From the NCBI GenBank assembly GCA_050008715.1, contig JBEKMC010000047.1:1-36238 (forward strand): a stretch of 36,238 nucleotides of DNA. Reading direction: 5' to 3'. Source of the stretch: JAKACA01 sp050008715. Its GTDB lineage: Bacteria; Actinomycetota; Acidimicrobiia; Acidimicrobiales; Bog-793. Within the stretch, counting starts at the first letter, position 1. The number at the start of each line of letters is the position of its first letter. The notes under the pieces are model-generated. The model was not told where the DNA came from, made no database searches, and worked only from the letters and a program-made list of their open reading frames with translations. A program made the position numbers and the translations under genes. This document shows, piece after piece, positions 8,320 to 15,860 of the stretch.

Positions 8320-8325
8320 ATGGTA
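8320..8325 (-). promoter_or_regulatory. -10 box TACCAT of moaE-mreB-like operon
   Basis: TACCAT on the minus strand ends 6 nt before the moaE ATG at 8313, the spacing expected of a leaderless transcript. There is no Shine-Dalgarno sequence. Confidence 0.5.
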
Positions 8326-8396
8326 GGCAGGCTGTGGCGGTGCCGCGTCCGCTGGTCGTGTGGGGGTACCGCGTACACGCGGCGCCCCTTGCTTTG

Positions 8397-8402
8397 TATC
8401 CT
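8397..8402 (+). promoter_or_regulatory. -10 box TATCCT of the HtrA-like gene
   Basis: TATCCT ends 8 nt before GTG 8411. It selects that start over GTG 8360, which would place the promoter inside the coding region. Confidence 0.5.
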
Positions 8403-8410
8403 CATGGGCC

Positions 8411-9679
8411 GTGAGCGAAGCTTTTCGAGAGTTCGATGAAAGCTTCGACGACGACGACGGGACGAGCCCCCTCCTGCCGCCGGAGGATCGCATCTGGCGG
8501 CACCCGTCAGAGATCGCGTCGCAACCGCCGGCTCTCGTCGCCGAGGTGTCGGCCGCCCGTGAGCGTTGGCTCTCTCGAACGCCGACGCGGGCGGGCGCCT
8601 GGTCGGCGGGCGTCGTGGGCGCCGTGCTGGCCACCGGCGTGGTGCTGGGCGGTACCCACCTGACCGTCTGGCTCGGGCGTCCCGCCCCCGCTACGGCCCG
8701 GACCGTGTCGACCACGCTCGCTCCGGCAGGGGTGCAGACCGTGACGTCGCCCGGTATGGGCAAGATCGCCGCCATCGTGCGCGCCGGCCTCACGGTCGTC
8801 CATGTCAGCAAGCAGGCAGGGTCGGTCACCGGCAACGGTGTCGTCATGTCCGCTGACGGGAAGATTCTCGTCCCCCTCGAGCTCGTCGCGAGCAGTTTGG
8901 CGATCGCCGTCACGACAGCAGATGGTGCCGTCTACGCCGGCCGCGTCGTCGGGAGCGATGCCGCCTCCCAGCTCGCCGTCGTCAGCATCGACGTCGACGG
9001 CAACAGCGCCTTCGCCCCCCTTTCGGCCGCCAGCGACAGCGCCGTCCTCCCCGGTGCCTGGCTCGGGGTGGAATGGTCCGGGATCGCCGCCGGCGAGCAG
9101 GTCGACTCCGTTCTCTCATTCGGGTCCGTGAGCTCGTTCGCCGCCGCCTCCTCCGGCGGTACGTACCAGTTGCTCAACGCCGTGAGCCTGCAGGCCCGAG
9201 ATCTGGCGAACGCGCCGGTCGGCACCGTGCTCGTCAACAACGCCGCCCAGTTGCTCGGCATCGTCACGGAGCGCTCGAACGACAACATCGTCGAGGTCCC
9301 TGGCTCGCTGGCGGAGGCGGTCGGTCAGCAGATCGTCGCTCATGGCCGCGTCATCCACGGATGGCTCGGGATCAAGTGCAAGTCGACATTCGTCGACATC
9401 GGGCCCATGGCACCGACCACCACGCTGGCTTCCATGGCGGTCACCAACAGCCTCCCCTCTGCGGTCGAAGTCGTCGATGTCGATGCGGGAACAGCAGCCG
9501 CTGCGGCCGGGCTGCGAGCGGGCGACGTCATCGAAGCCGTGAACGGACGGGCCATAACCTCGATGCAGGCGCTCCAGGACATGCTCTACGTCCTGCCGCC
9601 CCACACCGACGTCATCCTGACCATCCAGCGCGGATCGTCGGTCGGCACGGTCGAAGCCTCATTGCAGCCGGCAGCCTGA
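8411..9679 (+). CDS. Membrane-anchored HtrA/DegP-like protein lacking the catalytic triad, with PDZ domain
   Basis: This 422-residue protein has an N-terminal cytoplasmic part with the actinobacterial motif DRIWRHPSEI (27-36), a membrane segment at ~65-88, a trypsin-like (S1C) fold at ~115-310 and a PDZ domain at ~345-415 (VVDVDAGTAAAAAGLRAGDVIEAVNG). By eye alignment to HtrA, all three catalytic residues are gone: the TNxHVV histidine region reads VPLELV (154-159), the S-D-x-x-x-D-L-A-V aspartate is Gln187 (SDAASQLAV), and GNSGGPL reads PVGTVLV (269-275). It is therefore probably a pseudoprotease acting as an extracytoplasmic sensor or binding protein. GTG 8411 is favoured by the -10 box 8 nt upstream. 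The next gene starts 28 nt downstream with its own -10 box. Confidence 0.85.
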   Translation: MSEAFREFDESFDDDDGTSPLLPPEDRIWRHPSEIASQPPALVAEVSAARERWLSRTPTRAGAWSAGVVGAVLATGVVLGGTHLTVWLGRPAPATARTVSTTLAPAGVQTVTSPGMGKIAAIVRAGLTVVHVSKQAGSVTGNGVVMSADGKILVPLELVASSLAIAVTTADGAVYAGRVVGSDAASQLAVVSIDVDGNSAFAPLSAASDSAVLPGAWLGVEWSGIAAGEQVDSVLSFGSVSSFAAASSGGTYQLLNAVSLQARDLANAPVGTVLVNNAAQLLGIVTERSNDNIVEVPGSLAEAVGQQIVAHGRVIHGWLGIKCKSTFVDIGPMAPTTTLASMAVTNSLPSAVEVVDVDAGTAAAAAGLRAGDVIEAVNGRAITSMQALQDMLYVLPPHTDVILTIQRGSSVGTVEASLQPAA

Positions 9680-9694
9680 GCACGCCGGGCTGCG

Positions 9695-9700
9695 TAGCAT
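9695..9700 (+). promoter_or_regulatory. -10 box TAGCAT of the DUF2342-type gene
   Basis: TAGCAT ends 7 nt before GTG 9708 in the 28-nt gap after the HtrA-like gene, so this gene probably has its own leaderless transcript. Confidence 0.5.
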
Positions 9701-9707
9701 CACGCAA

Positions 9708-10991
9708 GTGAGCGACTCGCCGATCTTCGGTGGCGGTGACTTCCTGCGCAACATGCTCGGGGATCTCGTCCGCATGATGCCGACCGGTCCGGGACTGCAG
9801 TGGCAGCTCGCCTATCAACTGGCCGCCCAGATCGCGTCAGCCGGTGGCCCCGACGCCAATCCCGACCCGATCGAGCGCATCCGTTTCGAAGAGCTGAGCG
9901 CCATCGCCGAGCTGCACGTCGCCGAGGTGACCGGAATGCCGATCTCACCGGCGGGAGGCTCGGTTCGCCTCGTGCCGACGAACCGGGCAGAGTGGTCCCG
10001 GCGCATCCTCGAGATTTGGCATCCGGTGCTCGACCGGCTCGTCGCCGTGCTCGCCCCCGACGACCTCGCCGGCGAGTCGCATCCATCGGGGCGCCCGGAC
10101 GGTTCGCCGACGAGTGGTCCGCCTGCAGCGACCGGACCACTCGAGCCGGCAGACCTCTTCGGGGAAGGCCCCGACGAGAACCCCGAGGACGAGGACGGGA
10201 TGGAGGCGCTGCTCGGGCAATGGGCGACGGCGATGTTTCCCGCCATGACGGCGTGGCAGGTCGGTTCCGTTGCCGGCCACCTCGCCGAGCGCGCACTCGG
10301 TCAGTACGACGTGCCGCTCAGTGCCGCCACCGGCGACGAACTGCTCGTCGTGAGCGCCAATCTCGCCGTGGTGGCGGCGGACTGGAGCCTGCCGATCGAC
10401 GACCTTCGCCTGTGGCTCTGCGTGCACGAGATGGCGTATCACACCGCCCTCTCGCGGCCGGCGGTGTCCGACCGCATCGCCAGCCTCGTCATCGAGCACG
10501 CCCAGCGCGTGCGCCCGGACGCCGACGCCCTCAGCCAGTTGCTTCAGCAGGCCGACCCGACCGATGTGGCGTCCTTCGCCCAGATCCTCGGGGATCCCTC
10601 GGCATTGCAGCAGGGCGGGGCAGGCGCTGCCCTCGAACAGGTGCGTCGGGAGCTCGACGCCGTCACGGCGGCCGTCTCGGGTTATGCCGAGTACGTCACG
10701 AACATCATCGCCAATCGCCTGATCGGCAACACGACCCCGATCGGCGAGGCGATGCGCAGGCGCCGCGTCAGCCGGGGTGACGGCGAGAAAGTTGCCGAGA
10801 CGCTGTTCGGGCTCCGGCTCGATCAGGCTCAGATCGACCGTGGGGGTCGCTTCGTCGCCGGCGTGCTCGATCGATCCGGAGAACTGCAGCTCGCCAGGAT
10901 GTGGACCGAGGCCAGGCACCTGCCGACGCCCGCTGAGGTGGACGCACCCGGCTTGTGGCTCGCGCGACTGGAGCTTCCCGAGGACAGCTGA
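9708..10991 (+). CDS. DUF2342-type (putative zinc metalloprotease family) protein with altered HExxH
   Basis: This 427-residue cytoplasmic protein resembles the actinobacterial DUF2342 family (annotated as zinc-dependent metalloprotease, F420-associated or hydrolase; true function unknown). Matching features are the Gly-rich, amphipathic N-terminus (FGGGDFLRNMLGDLVRMM), a variable acidic insert at ~125-160, the MTAWQVGSVAGHLAERALGQYDVPL stretch and the LRLWLCVHEMAYH segment. The zinc motif is not intact: it reads H-E-M-A-Y-H, with Tyr at the second histidine position of HExxH and a His one residue later. The zinc site may be lost or shifted. The start is GTG 9708, from a TAGCAT box 7 nt upstream. 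The 3' end converges with the 98-residue gene, 19 nt away, with no room for a separate terminator. Confidence 0.75.
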   Translation: MSDSPIFGGGDFLRNMLGDLVRMMPTGPGLQWQLAYQLAAQIASAGGPDANPDPIERIRFEELSAIAELHVAEVTGMPISPAGGSVRLVPTNRAEWSRRILEIWHPVLDRLVAVLAPDDLAGESHPSGRPDGSPTSGPPAATGPLEPADLFGEGPDENPEDEDGMEALLGQWATAMFPAMTAWQVGSVAGHLAERALGQYDVPLSAATGDELLVVSANLAVVAADWSLPIDDLRLWLCVHEMAYHTALSRPAVSDRIASLVIEHAQRVRPDADALSQLLQQADPTDVASFAQILGDPSALQQGGAGAALEQVRRELDAVTAAVSGYAEYVTNIIANRLIGNTTPIGEAMRRRRVSRGDGEKVAETLFGLRLDQAQIDRGGRFVAGVLDRSGELQLARMWTEARHLPTPAEVDAPGLWLARLELPEDS

Positions 10992-11010
10992 AGGATGCCG
11001 TGCGACGGGC

Positions 11011-11307
11011 CTACTCGGTGACGGTGACTTCTTCCTCAGGCACACCGAGGTCCCACTCGAGGACGACGTTCTCCCGCTCGGCGTCGCGTACGATGCGTTC
11101 CCGATTGCGGCGGAACTGCGGGTCGTGGGGCGGCAACAGCACCAGGCGTGCCAGCGCCCGCTGACGAAACTCCTCGATCAAGCTGCGGTCCCCGAACTCC
11201 GACTCGACCTCCCAGTGAGGTGCCACCGGACCGAGGTACACCATGCGGACATGGCCGCGCGGCGGCTCCGTGGCTTGTTCCTGCTCAGGTACCGGGCTCA
11301 TGGTCAT
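11011..11307 (-). CDS. Small hypothetical protein, 98 aa
   Basis: I do not recognise this protein. It has a Pro/Glu-rich N-terminus, a hydrophobic-aromatic core (HVRMVYLGPVAPHWEVESEFG), a basic helical middle (IEEFRQRALARL, FRRNRERIVRDAE) and an acidic C-terminus (EEEVTVTE). There is no signal peptide or membrane segment. GC-rich third positions and a well-placed TACACT box 8 nt before ATG 11307 support a real gene. An ATG two codons downstream is an alternative start. It converges with the DUF2342-type gene and is divergent from whiB, 179 nt away. Confidence 0.65.
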   Translation of the reverse strand: MTMSPVPEQEQATEPPRGHVRMVYLGPVAPHWEVESEFGDRSLIEEFRQRALARLVLLPPHDPQFRRNRERIVRDAERENVVLEWDLGVPEEEVTVTE

Positions 11308-11315
11308 CGTGGCGG

Positions 11316-11321
11316 AGTGTA
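11316..11321 (-). promoter_or_regulatory. -10 box TACACT of the 98-aa gene
   Basis: TACACT on the minus strand ends 8 nt before ATG 11307, with no Shine-Dalgarno sequence between. Confidence 0.45.
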
Positions 11322-11472
11322 CCGGCCGCCTACGGCCGCCTCGCCCGTAGCTAGTGCGAGCCTTCCTGCTGGGAGCAGTGATCGAATTGCTGCCGTCGGC
11401 TGGCTGACAGATTCACAGCAAATCTGAAGGAATAATTTGGCCTCGCGCGCGGGTATTGATGTTGCGAACCGG

Positions 11473-11479
11473 TAACAAT
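11473..11479 (+). promoter_or_regulatory. -10-like TAACAAT before whiB
   Basis: TAACAAT ends 7 nt before ATG 11487 in a locally AT-rich stretch (about 11400-11480) that stands out from its surroundings. It fits the leaderless pattern but has one base more than TANNNT, so it is less certain than the others. Confidence 0.4.
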
Positions 11480-11486
11480 TGCTCCA

Positions 11487-11729
11487 ATGGACACTTCGTG
11501 GATGGCACGGGGCAAATGCAAGGAGCAGCCGCCCGACCTCTTCTTCCCGAGTGACGGGGTCGGAGTGGAGGTTGCACGCCGGATCTGCGCGGACTGCCCG
11601 GTGAAGTCTCCTTGCCTCGAGTACGCCATGACGAACCACATAGATCACGGTGTGTGGGGCGGCACGTCCGAGCGCGAGCGTCGGCGCATCGCCCGCCGGC
11701 GCCGTCTGGCTGCTTCAGCCTCGATCTGA
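11487..11729 (+). CDS. WhiB-family [4Fe-4S] transcriptional regulator (80 aa)
   Basis: WhiB proteins are small actinobacterial regulators holding a redox- and NO-sensitive [4Fe-4S] cluster and usually acting with the primary sigma factor. The four cluster cysteines are Cys11, Cys34, Cys37 and Cys43 (C-x2-C-x5-C). The family turn GVWGG (55-59) is followed by a basic DNA-binding tail (SERERRRIARRRRL). PDLFFPSD is also typical. The length is normal. No ribosome binding site is seen before ATG 11487, consistent with a leaderless transcript. It converges on a second whiB gene across a strong hairpin. Which WhiB subclass it belongs to cannot be decided from sequence inspection alone. Confidence 0.95.
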   Translation: MDTSWMARGKCKEQPPDLFFPSDGVGVEVARRICADCPVKSPCLEYAMTNHIDHGVWGGTSERERRRIARRRRLAASASI

Positions 11730-11762
11730 CAGGGAACCGAGCTCCGCTCGGCACCCAAAGCT

Positions 11763-11789
11763 CAATGGCGCCCGAGAAGGGCGCCATTG
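11763..11789. terminator. Bidirectional hairpin terminator between convergent whiB genes
   Basis: The arms CAATGGCGCCC (11763-11773) and GGGCGCCATTG (11779-11789) pair perfectly over 11 bp around a GAGAA loop. The hairpin sits between the stop codons of two convergent whiB genes. It has no U-tract, as is common for actinobacterial terminators. Confidence 0.75.
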
Positions 11790-11804
11790 CTCTCGGAGCG
11801 GTCG

Positions 11805-12077
11805 CTACGAAGCGCTCTGCTGGGCGAGCACCCGCGCCCTGCGCACCCGCCGGCGCTCGCGCTCGCTCATCCCGCCCCAGATGCCGAACTTCTCGCCGTT
11901 AGCGATGGCGTAGTCGAGGCAGTCCTCTCGCACGACGCACCCGCGGCAGACTTCCTTCGCCTCCCTCGTGGATGCGCCCCTCTCGGGAAAGAACAGGTCC
12001 GGGTCGACGCCCATGCAGTTCGCGCGGGCCTGCCACGAACGGTCAGGACCTTCGAGAATCATCGACTGGAAGGCCAC
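11805..12077 (-). CDS. WhiB-family [4Fe-4S] transcriptional regulator (90 aa), WhiB2/WhmD-like
   Basis: The cluster cysteines are Cys21, Cys44, Cys47 and Cys53, the turn is GIWGGMSERERR (65-76) and the tail is basic (RVRRARVLAQQ). The core SWQARANC...DPDLFFPE and CLDYAIANGEKFGIWGG looks closest to the WhiB2/WhmD group, which acts in septation and cell division in other actinobacteria; this subclass call is from memory of the family. GTG 12077 has a GGGGA Shine-Dalgarno about 7-8 nt upstream; ATG 12062 is a possible shorter start. The 145 nt upstream carries a 14-bp palindrome (12110-12123). Unlike the other whiB, this one has a leadered start. Confidence 0.95.
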   Translation of the reverse strand: MAFQSMILEGPDRSWQARANCMGVDPDLFFPERGASTREAKEVCRGCVVREDCLDYAIANGEKFGIWGGMSERERRRVRRARVLAQQSAS

Positions 12078-12109
12078 CGGCTTTCCCCTCCCCTAGGCAA
12101 ACTCGCAGA

Positions 12110-12123
12110 CGTGTAGTTACACG
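12110..12123. promoter_or_regulatory. Palindrome CGTGTA-GT-TACACG upstream of whiB
   Basis: The perfect 6-bp arms around two bases lie 33 nt upstream of the GTG of the minus-strand whiB gene, in a gap of 145 nt that holds no gene. The position suits an operator or overlap with the promoter. No protein can be named. Confidence 0.35.
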
Positions 12124-12222
12124 CCTGTCAGTCATTGTGGACCTCTCAGCGCCTTTATGCAAGCGGGAATGCCAGGCGGGCCGTCGTGGCTGCACTGGCG
12201 GGACGAGGACCGGCGCCGGCGC

Positions 12223-14280
12223 TCAGGCAGAGCGGCCGAAGCGCCCCATCGCCCGACGATGCTCGATGAAGTCGACGAGGACGTAGTCCCCGAGCGTCTC
12301 CGGCGTCGTGAAGAACGCCCGGCCGCCGTTCAGCTGCGTGATCTTCTCGATGAACTCCCGCAGGTGACCCGTGGCGTCGAGAGCGAAGGTGTTGAGCCGT
12401 ATGCCTTCACGCGTGCAGCGCAGCACCTCCGACAGCGTGGCGTCCACGGTCGCCCGCACGGGTGGGTAGTTGAAGAAGACCTCGCCGTCCTCCATGAGGT
12501 GGGCGGTGGGCTCGCCGTCGGTGATCATCACGATCTGCTTGGTGCCGGGATGACTCGCCAGCATGCGCCGGGCGAGGATGAGGGCGTGCTGCATGTTCGT
12601 CCCGTAGACGAAGTCCCAGGAGACTTCCGGCAGCTCGGAGGGACGGATTTCCCGGGCGATCTCCGAGAACCCGACCATCCCGAGGTAGTCACGAGGAAAC
12701 TGGCTCGAGATGAGCGAGTGCAAGGCGATGGCGACCTTCTTGGCGGCGAGGAAGTTGTCACGCATCGGCATCGAGAGGGAGAGGTCGAGCAGCAGCACAG
12801 TGGCACAGCTCGTGAGATGCTCGGTCTGCTCGATCTCGAAGTCGTCGGGCTGCAACCGGACAGGGAAGCGCACTCCGGCGCGTGCCCCGCCGGCGGCTTC
12901 ACTCCCGTCCGACGCGCCGGCCTCGCGGCGCAGCGCGTTGCGCACGGTCCGCTCGATGTGGAGGTTGAACGGGTCGCCGAACTCATACTGCTTCGTCTGG
13001 TCCGCACGCTCGTGGCCCGACCCTTGCAGGGCGAGCTCGTGGCCGCCGAGCCGGTCCTTCTGCAGCCTCGAGAACAATTCGCTGAGCGCCCGCTGCCCGA
13101 TGTGGCGAAGTCCCCGAGGCGTGAGCTCCAGGCGGCCCTCGTGGTTCTCCACGAGGCCGGCCTCCTCCAGTCGCTTGGAGAGCTTCGACAGTTCGGCGAG
13201 CGACGCCGCCGAGTCGTTGCCGAGGAGCTGGCGAGCACGCTCGAGGTCGACCTCGGCGAGGGCACCCGGCTGCGGTGTACCCGACAGGAGCTGCTCGAGC
13301 TGGTCGAGATCCGCCAGTCGTGAGAACAGATCGGACGCCTCCGCCAACCCAGGGGCGTCGGCGCCGGAGAACGAGACACGGCGGTCCCACGGGGCGTCCG
13401 GGAACATCGAGCGCAGGTTGCCCGCCAGCCGGTTCATCTGCCACGACAGGTCCATGTCGCCGAGGAGGTCGCTCATGAGCTCCTGCAGCTGCTGCCGCTG
13501 CCCGGCCGTCATGGAGGCGAGCATCGCCGACGTCGCCGCCATTCGTTGGGCGAGCTGCTCCAGCAACTCGTCGAGGTTCTGTGGGTCGCCGGGAAAGAAG
13601 TCTCCGAACTCGTCCATGAACTGCTGGAAGCTCGGGTCGAGATCCTGGCCGGCCTCCCGTTGCTCCATCATCGTGTTCAGCCCGTCGAGCGCCCGGCGGA
13701 GACGGTCCCGCTCCTCTGGCCCCATCCCCGACATCGCTCCGGCCGCCTGGTCGAGGTAGGACTGCACGACCTCCTGCTTCAAGCGCTCGGTCAGCTCCTC
13801 GAACTTCTCGCGCGCTTCGCTCGAGGCGAACTCGTATCCCGACAGCGCCCGCATCTTGCCGGCGAGATCGTCAGGGAGGAGGCCGAGCTCGCTCCGCCGG
13901 TCGGCGACGACTTCGTCGGTGACCTCCTGCCGGCGGGCGTCCCCTGACTCGCGCGCCTCGTTCTCGAGCTCGTCGAGAGCGCCTCGCTCCATCCCGACGA
14001 TCTCGTCGAGCTCAGCGGCGATCTCGGAGTAGACACCGCCGAGGTCGTATTGCTCCCGCTCCTCCCGCCGGCGCTCTTGCAGGCGCTCGAGCAACTCGCG
14101 GAGACCGGCGATCCGCTTGCCATCGCGATCCGAGAAGCCCTGCTGCATCATCCGCCGCAGCGCCGCTCCCACGTCGCCGTGGTACATGACGTCGTCGTTG
14201 ATCTCCGCCAGGATGGCGTCGGCGTCGAGATCGAAACCCTCCTGGGTTCCGTCCCATCGCGAATAGGAAGCCCGGGCCAC
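12223..14280 (-). CDS. VWA-domain protein, partner of MoxR-type ATPase
   Basis: This 685-residue protein has a long alpha-helical, Glu/Arg/Gln-rich N-terminal region (~1-480) and a C-terminal von Willebrand A domain. The MIDAS metal site is visible: D-L-S-L-S (DxSxS) at about residue 494, the TNMQ threonine near 560 and ITDGEPT near 589. It has no signal peptide or membrane segment. VWA proteins paired with MoxR/Mg-chelatase-like AAA+ ATPases form chaperone-like or metal-insertion systems; here the ATPase is the divergent neighbour 62 nt away. GTG 14280 is set by TACACT 7 nt upstream. The substrate is unknown. The VWA call is firm; the partnership is an inference from the arrangement. Confidence 0.88.
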   Translation of the reverse strand: MARASYSRWDGTQEGFDLDADAILAEINDDVMYHGDVGAALRRMMQQGFSDRDGKRIAGLRELLERLQERRREEREQYDLGGVYSEIAAELDEIVGMERGALDELENEARESGDARRQEVTDEVVADRRSELGLLPDDLAGKMRALSGYEFASSEAREKFEELTERLKQEVVQSYLDQAAGAMSGMGPEERDRLRRALDGLNTMMEQREAGQDLDPSFQQFMDEFGDFFPGDPQNLDELLEQLAQRMAATSAMLASMTAGQRQQLQELMSDLLGDMDLSWQMNRLAGNLRSMFPDAPWDRRVSFSGADAPGLAEASDLFSRLADLDQLEQLLSGTPQPGALAEVDLERARQLLGNDSAASLAELSKLSKRLEEAGLVENHEGRLELTPRGLRHIGQRALSELFSRLQKDRLGGHELALQGSGHERADQTKQYEFGDPFNLHIERTVRNALRREAGASDGSEAAGGARAGVRFPVRLQPDDFEIEQTEHLTSCATVLLLDLSLSMPMRDNFLAAKKVAIALHSLISSQFPRDYLGMVGFSEIAREIRPSELPEVSWDFVYGTNMQHALILARRMLASHPGTKQIVMITDGEPTAHLMEDGEVFFNYPPVRATVDATLSEVLRCTREGIRLNTFALDATGHLREFIEKITQLNGGRAFFTTPETLGDYVLVDFIEHRRAMGRFGRSA

Positions 14281-14287
14281 GCTCGCG

Positions 14288-14293
14288 AGTGTA
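14288..14293 (-). promoter_or_regulatory. -10 box TACACT of the VWA gene
   Basis: TACACT on the minus strand ends 7 nt before GTG 14280. With TAGGCT at 14328-14333 on the other strand it forms a compact divergent promoter. The 34 bp between the two boxes hold an imperfect dyad (GGAACCC / GGGGTCC). Confidence 0.5.
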
Positions 14294-14327
14294 GGAACCC
14301 GGGGGTCCTGGCGCCGCCGGTTCTCAG

Positions 14328-14333
14328 TAGGCT
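14328..14333 (+). promoter_or_regulatory. -10 box TAGGCT of the MoxR-type gene
   Basis: TAGGCT ends 9 nt before ATG 14343, with no Shine-Dalgarno between. The two divergent -10 boxes are 34 bp apart, so both promoters share their upstream region. Confidence 0.5.
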
Positions 14334-14342
14334 TTCCGAGCT

Positions 14343-15797
14343 ATGCCTGATCAAGTCAATATCGCCACCGACGCCTCCGGGCACGACCCGCAGGCCCATC
14401 CGAGCGCCTCCACGCTCGGGGAGCTGAAAGCCTCCGGATACCGGCCCGAGCCCGTCAAGCACGAGATGCGGCGCAACCTCTTGGCACGTATCGGCGAGGG
14501 ACGGCCGGTCGTCGACGGCGTGCTCGGCTACGACGACGACGTCCTGCCGGCCCTCGAGAACGCCATCATCGCCGGGCACGACGTCATCATCCTCGGCGAA
14601 CGCGGCCAGGCGAAGAGCCGCATGATCCGGGCGCTCGTAGAGCTCCTCGACGAGTGGCTCCCGATCGTTCAGGGCTCGGAGATCAACGACGACCCGTTCG
14701 CTCCCGTGTCTCATTTCGCCCGCGAGCTCGTCGCCGCCCAGGGCGACGACACGCCCATCGCCTGGGTACACCGGTCCCAGCGTTACGGCGAGAAGCTCGC
14801 CACACCCGACACGTCGATCGCGGACGTCATCGGCGAGGTCGACCCGATCAAGATCGCCGAAGGGCGCTACCTCTCCGACGAGCACACGATCCACTTCGGG
14901 CTCGTACCGCGTTCCAACCGGGGCATCTTCGCCGTGAACGAGCTGCCCGACCTCGCCGAGCGCATCCAGGTCGGTCTCCTCGACGTGCTCGAGGAGCGGG
15001 ACATCCAAATCCGCGGCCACAAGGTGCGGCTCCCGCTCGACGTCATGTTCGTGGCATCGGCCAACCCCGAGGACTACACGAACCGCGGACGGATCATCAC
15101 GCCGCTCAAGGACCGGTTCGGCACGCGGCTCCGCACGCACTACCCCCTCGACATCGAGACCGAGCTGACGATCATCCACCAGGAGGCCCAACCACTCGAC
15201 TTCCGCGGCGTGCGTGTCGAGGTTCCGGCGTTCATGGCCGAGATCGTCGCCCGCGTCAGTCAGCTGGCGAGAAGGAGTCCCCGGGTCAGCCAGCGATCGG
15301 GCGTCTCCGTGCGCCTCAGCGTGGCGAACTACGAGACGCTGGCGGCAGCCTCGGTCCGGCGTGCGATCCGCCACGGCGAGCACGAGGCCGTGCCCCGTGT
15401 GAGCGACCTCGATGCCTTGTGGTCCTCCACGCTCGGCAAGCTCGAGATCGAGTCGCTGGAGGAAGGCGAGGACGAAGAGGTCGTCGAGAAGTTGTTCAAG
15501 GCGGCGGTGCTCCAGACGTTCCGGGAGAACTGCCCGACGGAGCAACTCGGCCTCGTCGTCGGGGGATTCGAGGACGGCACGGTCGTCCACGCCGGGCCGG
15601 ACCTCGGCTCGGCCGCCTATCTGGCCGTGCTGGACGAGATCCCGTCCCTGCGCCCGATCGCCGTCACACTCGCCGGGTCGGAGAGCCCCGGAGCACTCGC
15701 GAGCGCAATCGAGCTCGTGCTCGACGGGCTCCACCTCTCGAAGCGCCTGAACAAGGATGCCGCCGGCCCGAGGGCCACCTACCGGTCTCGCTCCTGA
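14343..15797 (+). CDS. MoxR / Mg-chelatase-like AAA+ ATPase
   Basis: This 484-residue protein has an AAA+ core at about residues 60-330. The Walker A motif is GERGQAKS (85-92, Lys91), the Walker B-like strand is GIFAVNELPDL, and the sensor-1 loop is ASANPEDYTNRGR. Arg-rich positions after KDRFGTRLRTHYP fit arginine-finger/sensor roles. A helical C-terminal domain follows. The sequence is of the ChlI/MoxR type rather than a sigma-54 activator. It probably remodels a target together with the divergent VWA protein. The start is ATG 14343. The 149 nt after its stop hold the sdh leader region. Confidence 0.9.
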   Translation: MPDQVNIATDASGHDPQAHPSASTLGELKASGYRPEPVKHEMRRNLLARIGEGRPVVDGVLGYDDDVLPALENAIIAGHDVIILGERGQAKSRMIRALVELLDEWLPIVQGSEINDDPFAPVSHFARELVAAQGDDTPIAWVHRSQRYGEKLATPDTSIADVIGEVDPIKIAEGRYLSDEHTIHFGLVPRSNRGIFAVNELPDLAERIQVGLLDVLEERDIQIRGHKVRLPLDVMFVASANPEDYTNRGRIITPLKDRFGTRLRTHYPLDIETELTIIHQEAQPLDFRGVRVEVPAFMAEIVARVSQLARRSPRVSQRSGVSVRLSVANYETLAAASVRRAIRHGEHEAVPRVSDLDALWSSTLGKLEIESLEEGEDEEVVEKLFKAAVLQTFRENCPTEQLGLVVGGFEDGTVVHAGPDLGSAAYLAVLDEIPSLRPIAVTLAGSESPGALASAIELVLDGLHLSKRLNKDAAGPRATYRSRS

Positions 15798-15808
15798 GAT
15801 CAGGTGCC

Positions 15809-15854
15809 GAGCTCGCCAGCGGCGGAGGACCGAACTCGCCAGCGGCGGAGGAAT
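15809..15854 (+). repeat. 23-bp tandem duplication carrying Shine-Dalgarno-like GGCGGAGGA
   Basis: Copies 15809-15831 and 15832-15854 agree at 20 of 23 positions. Each contains GGCGGAGGA. The second copy puts GGAGGA 8 nt upstream of ATG 15861, the start of a short ORF that overlaps the sdhC start. Confidence 0.8.
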
Positions 15855-15860
15855 GGTGGA

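Noticed and set aside
12157..13323. 388-codon plus-strand frame over the VWA gene
   Set aside because: Antisense shadow; the VWA frame has the MIDAS motif.
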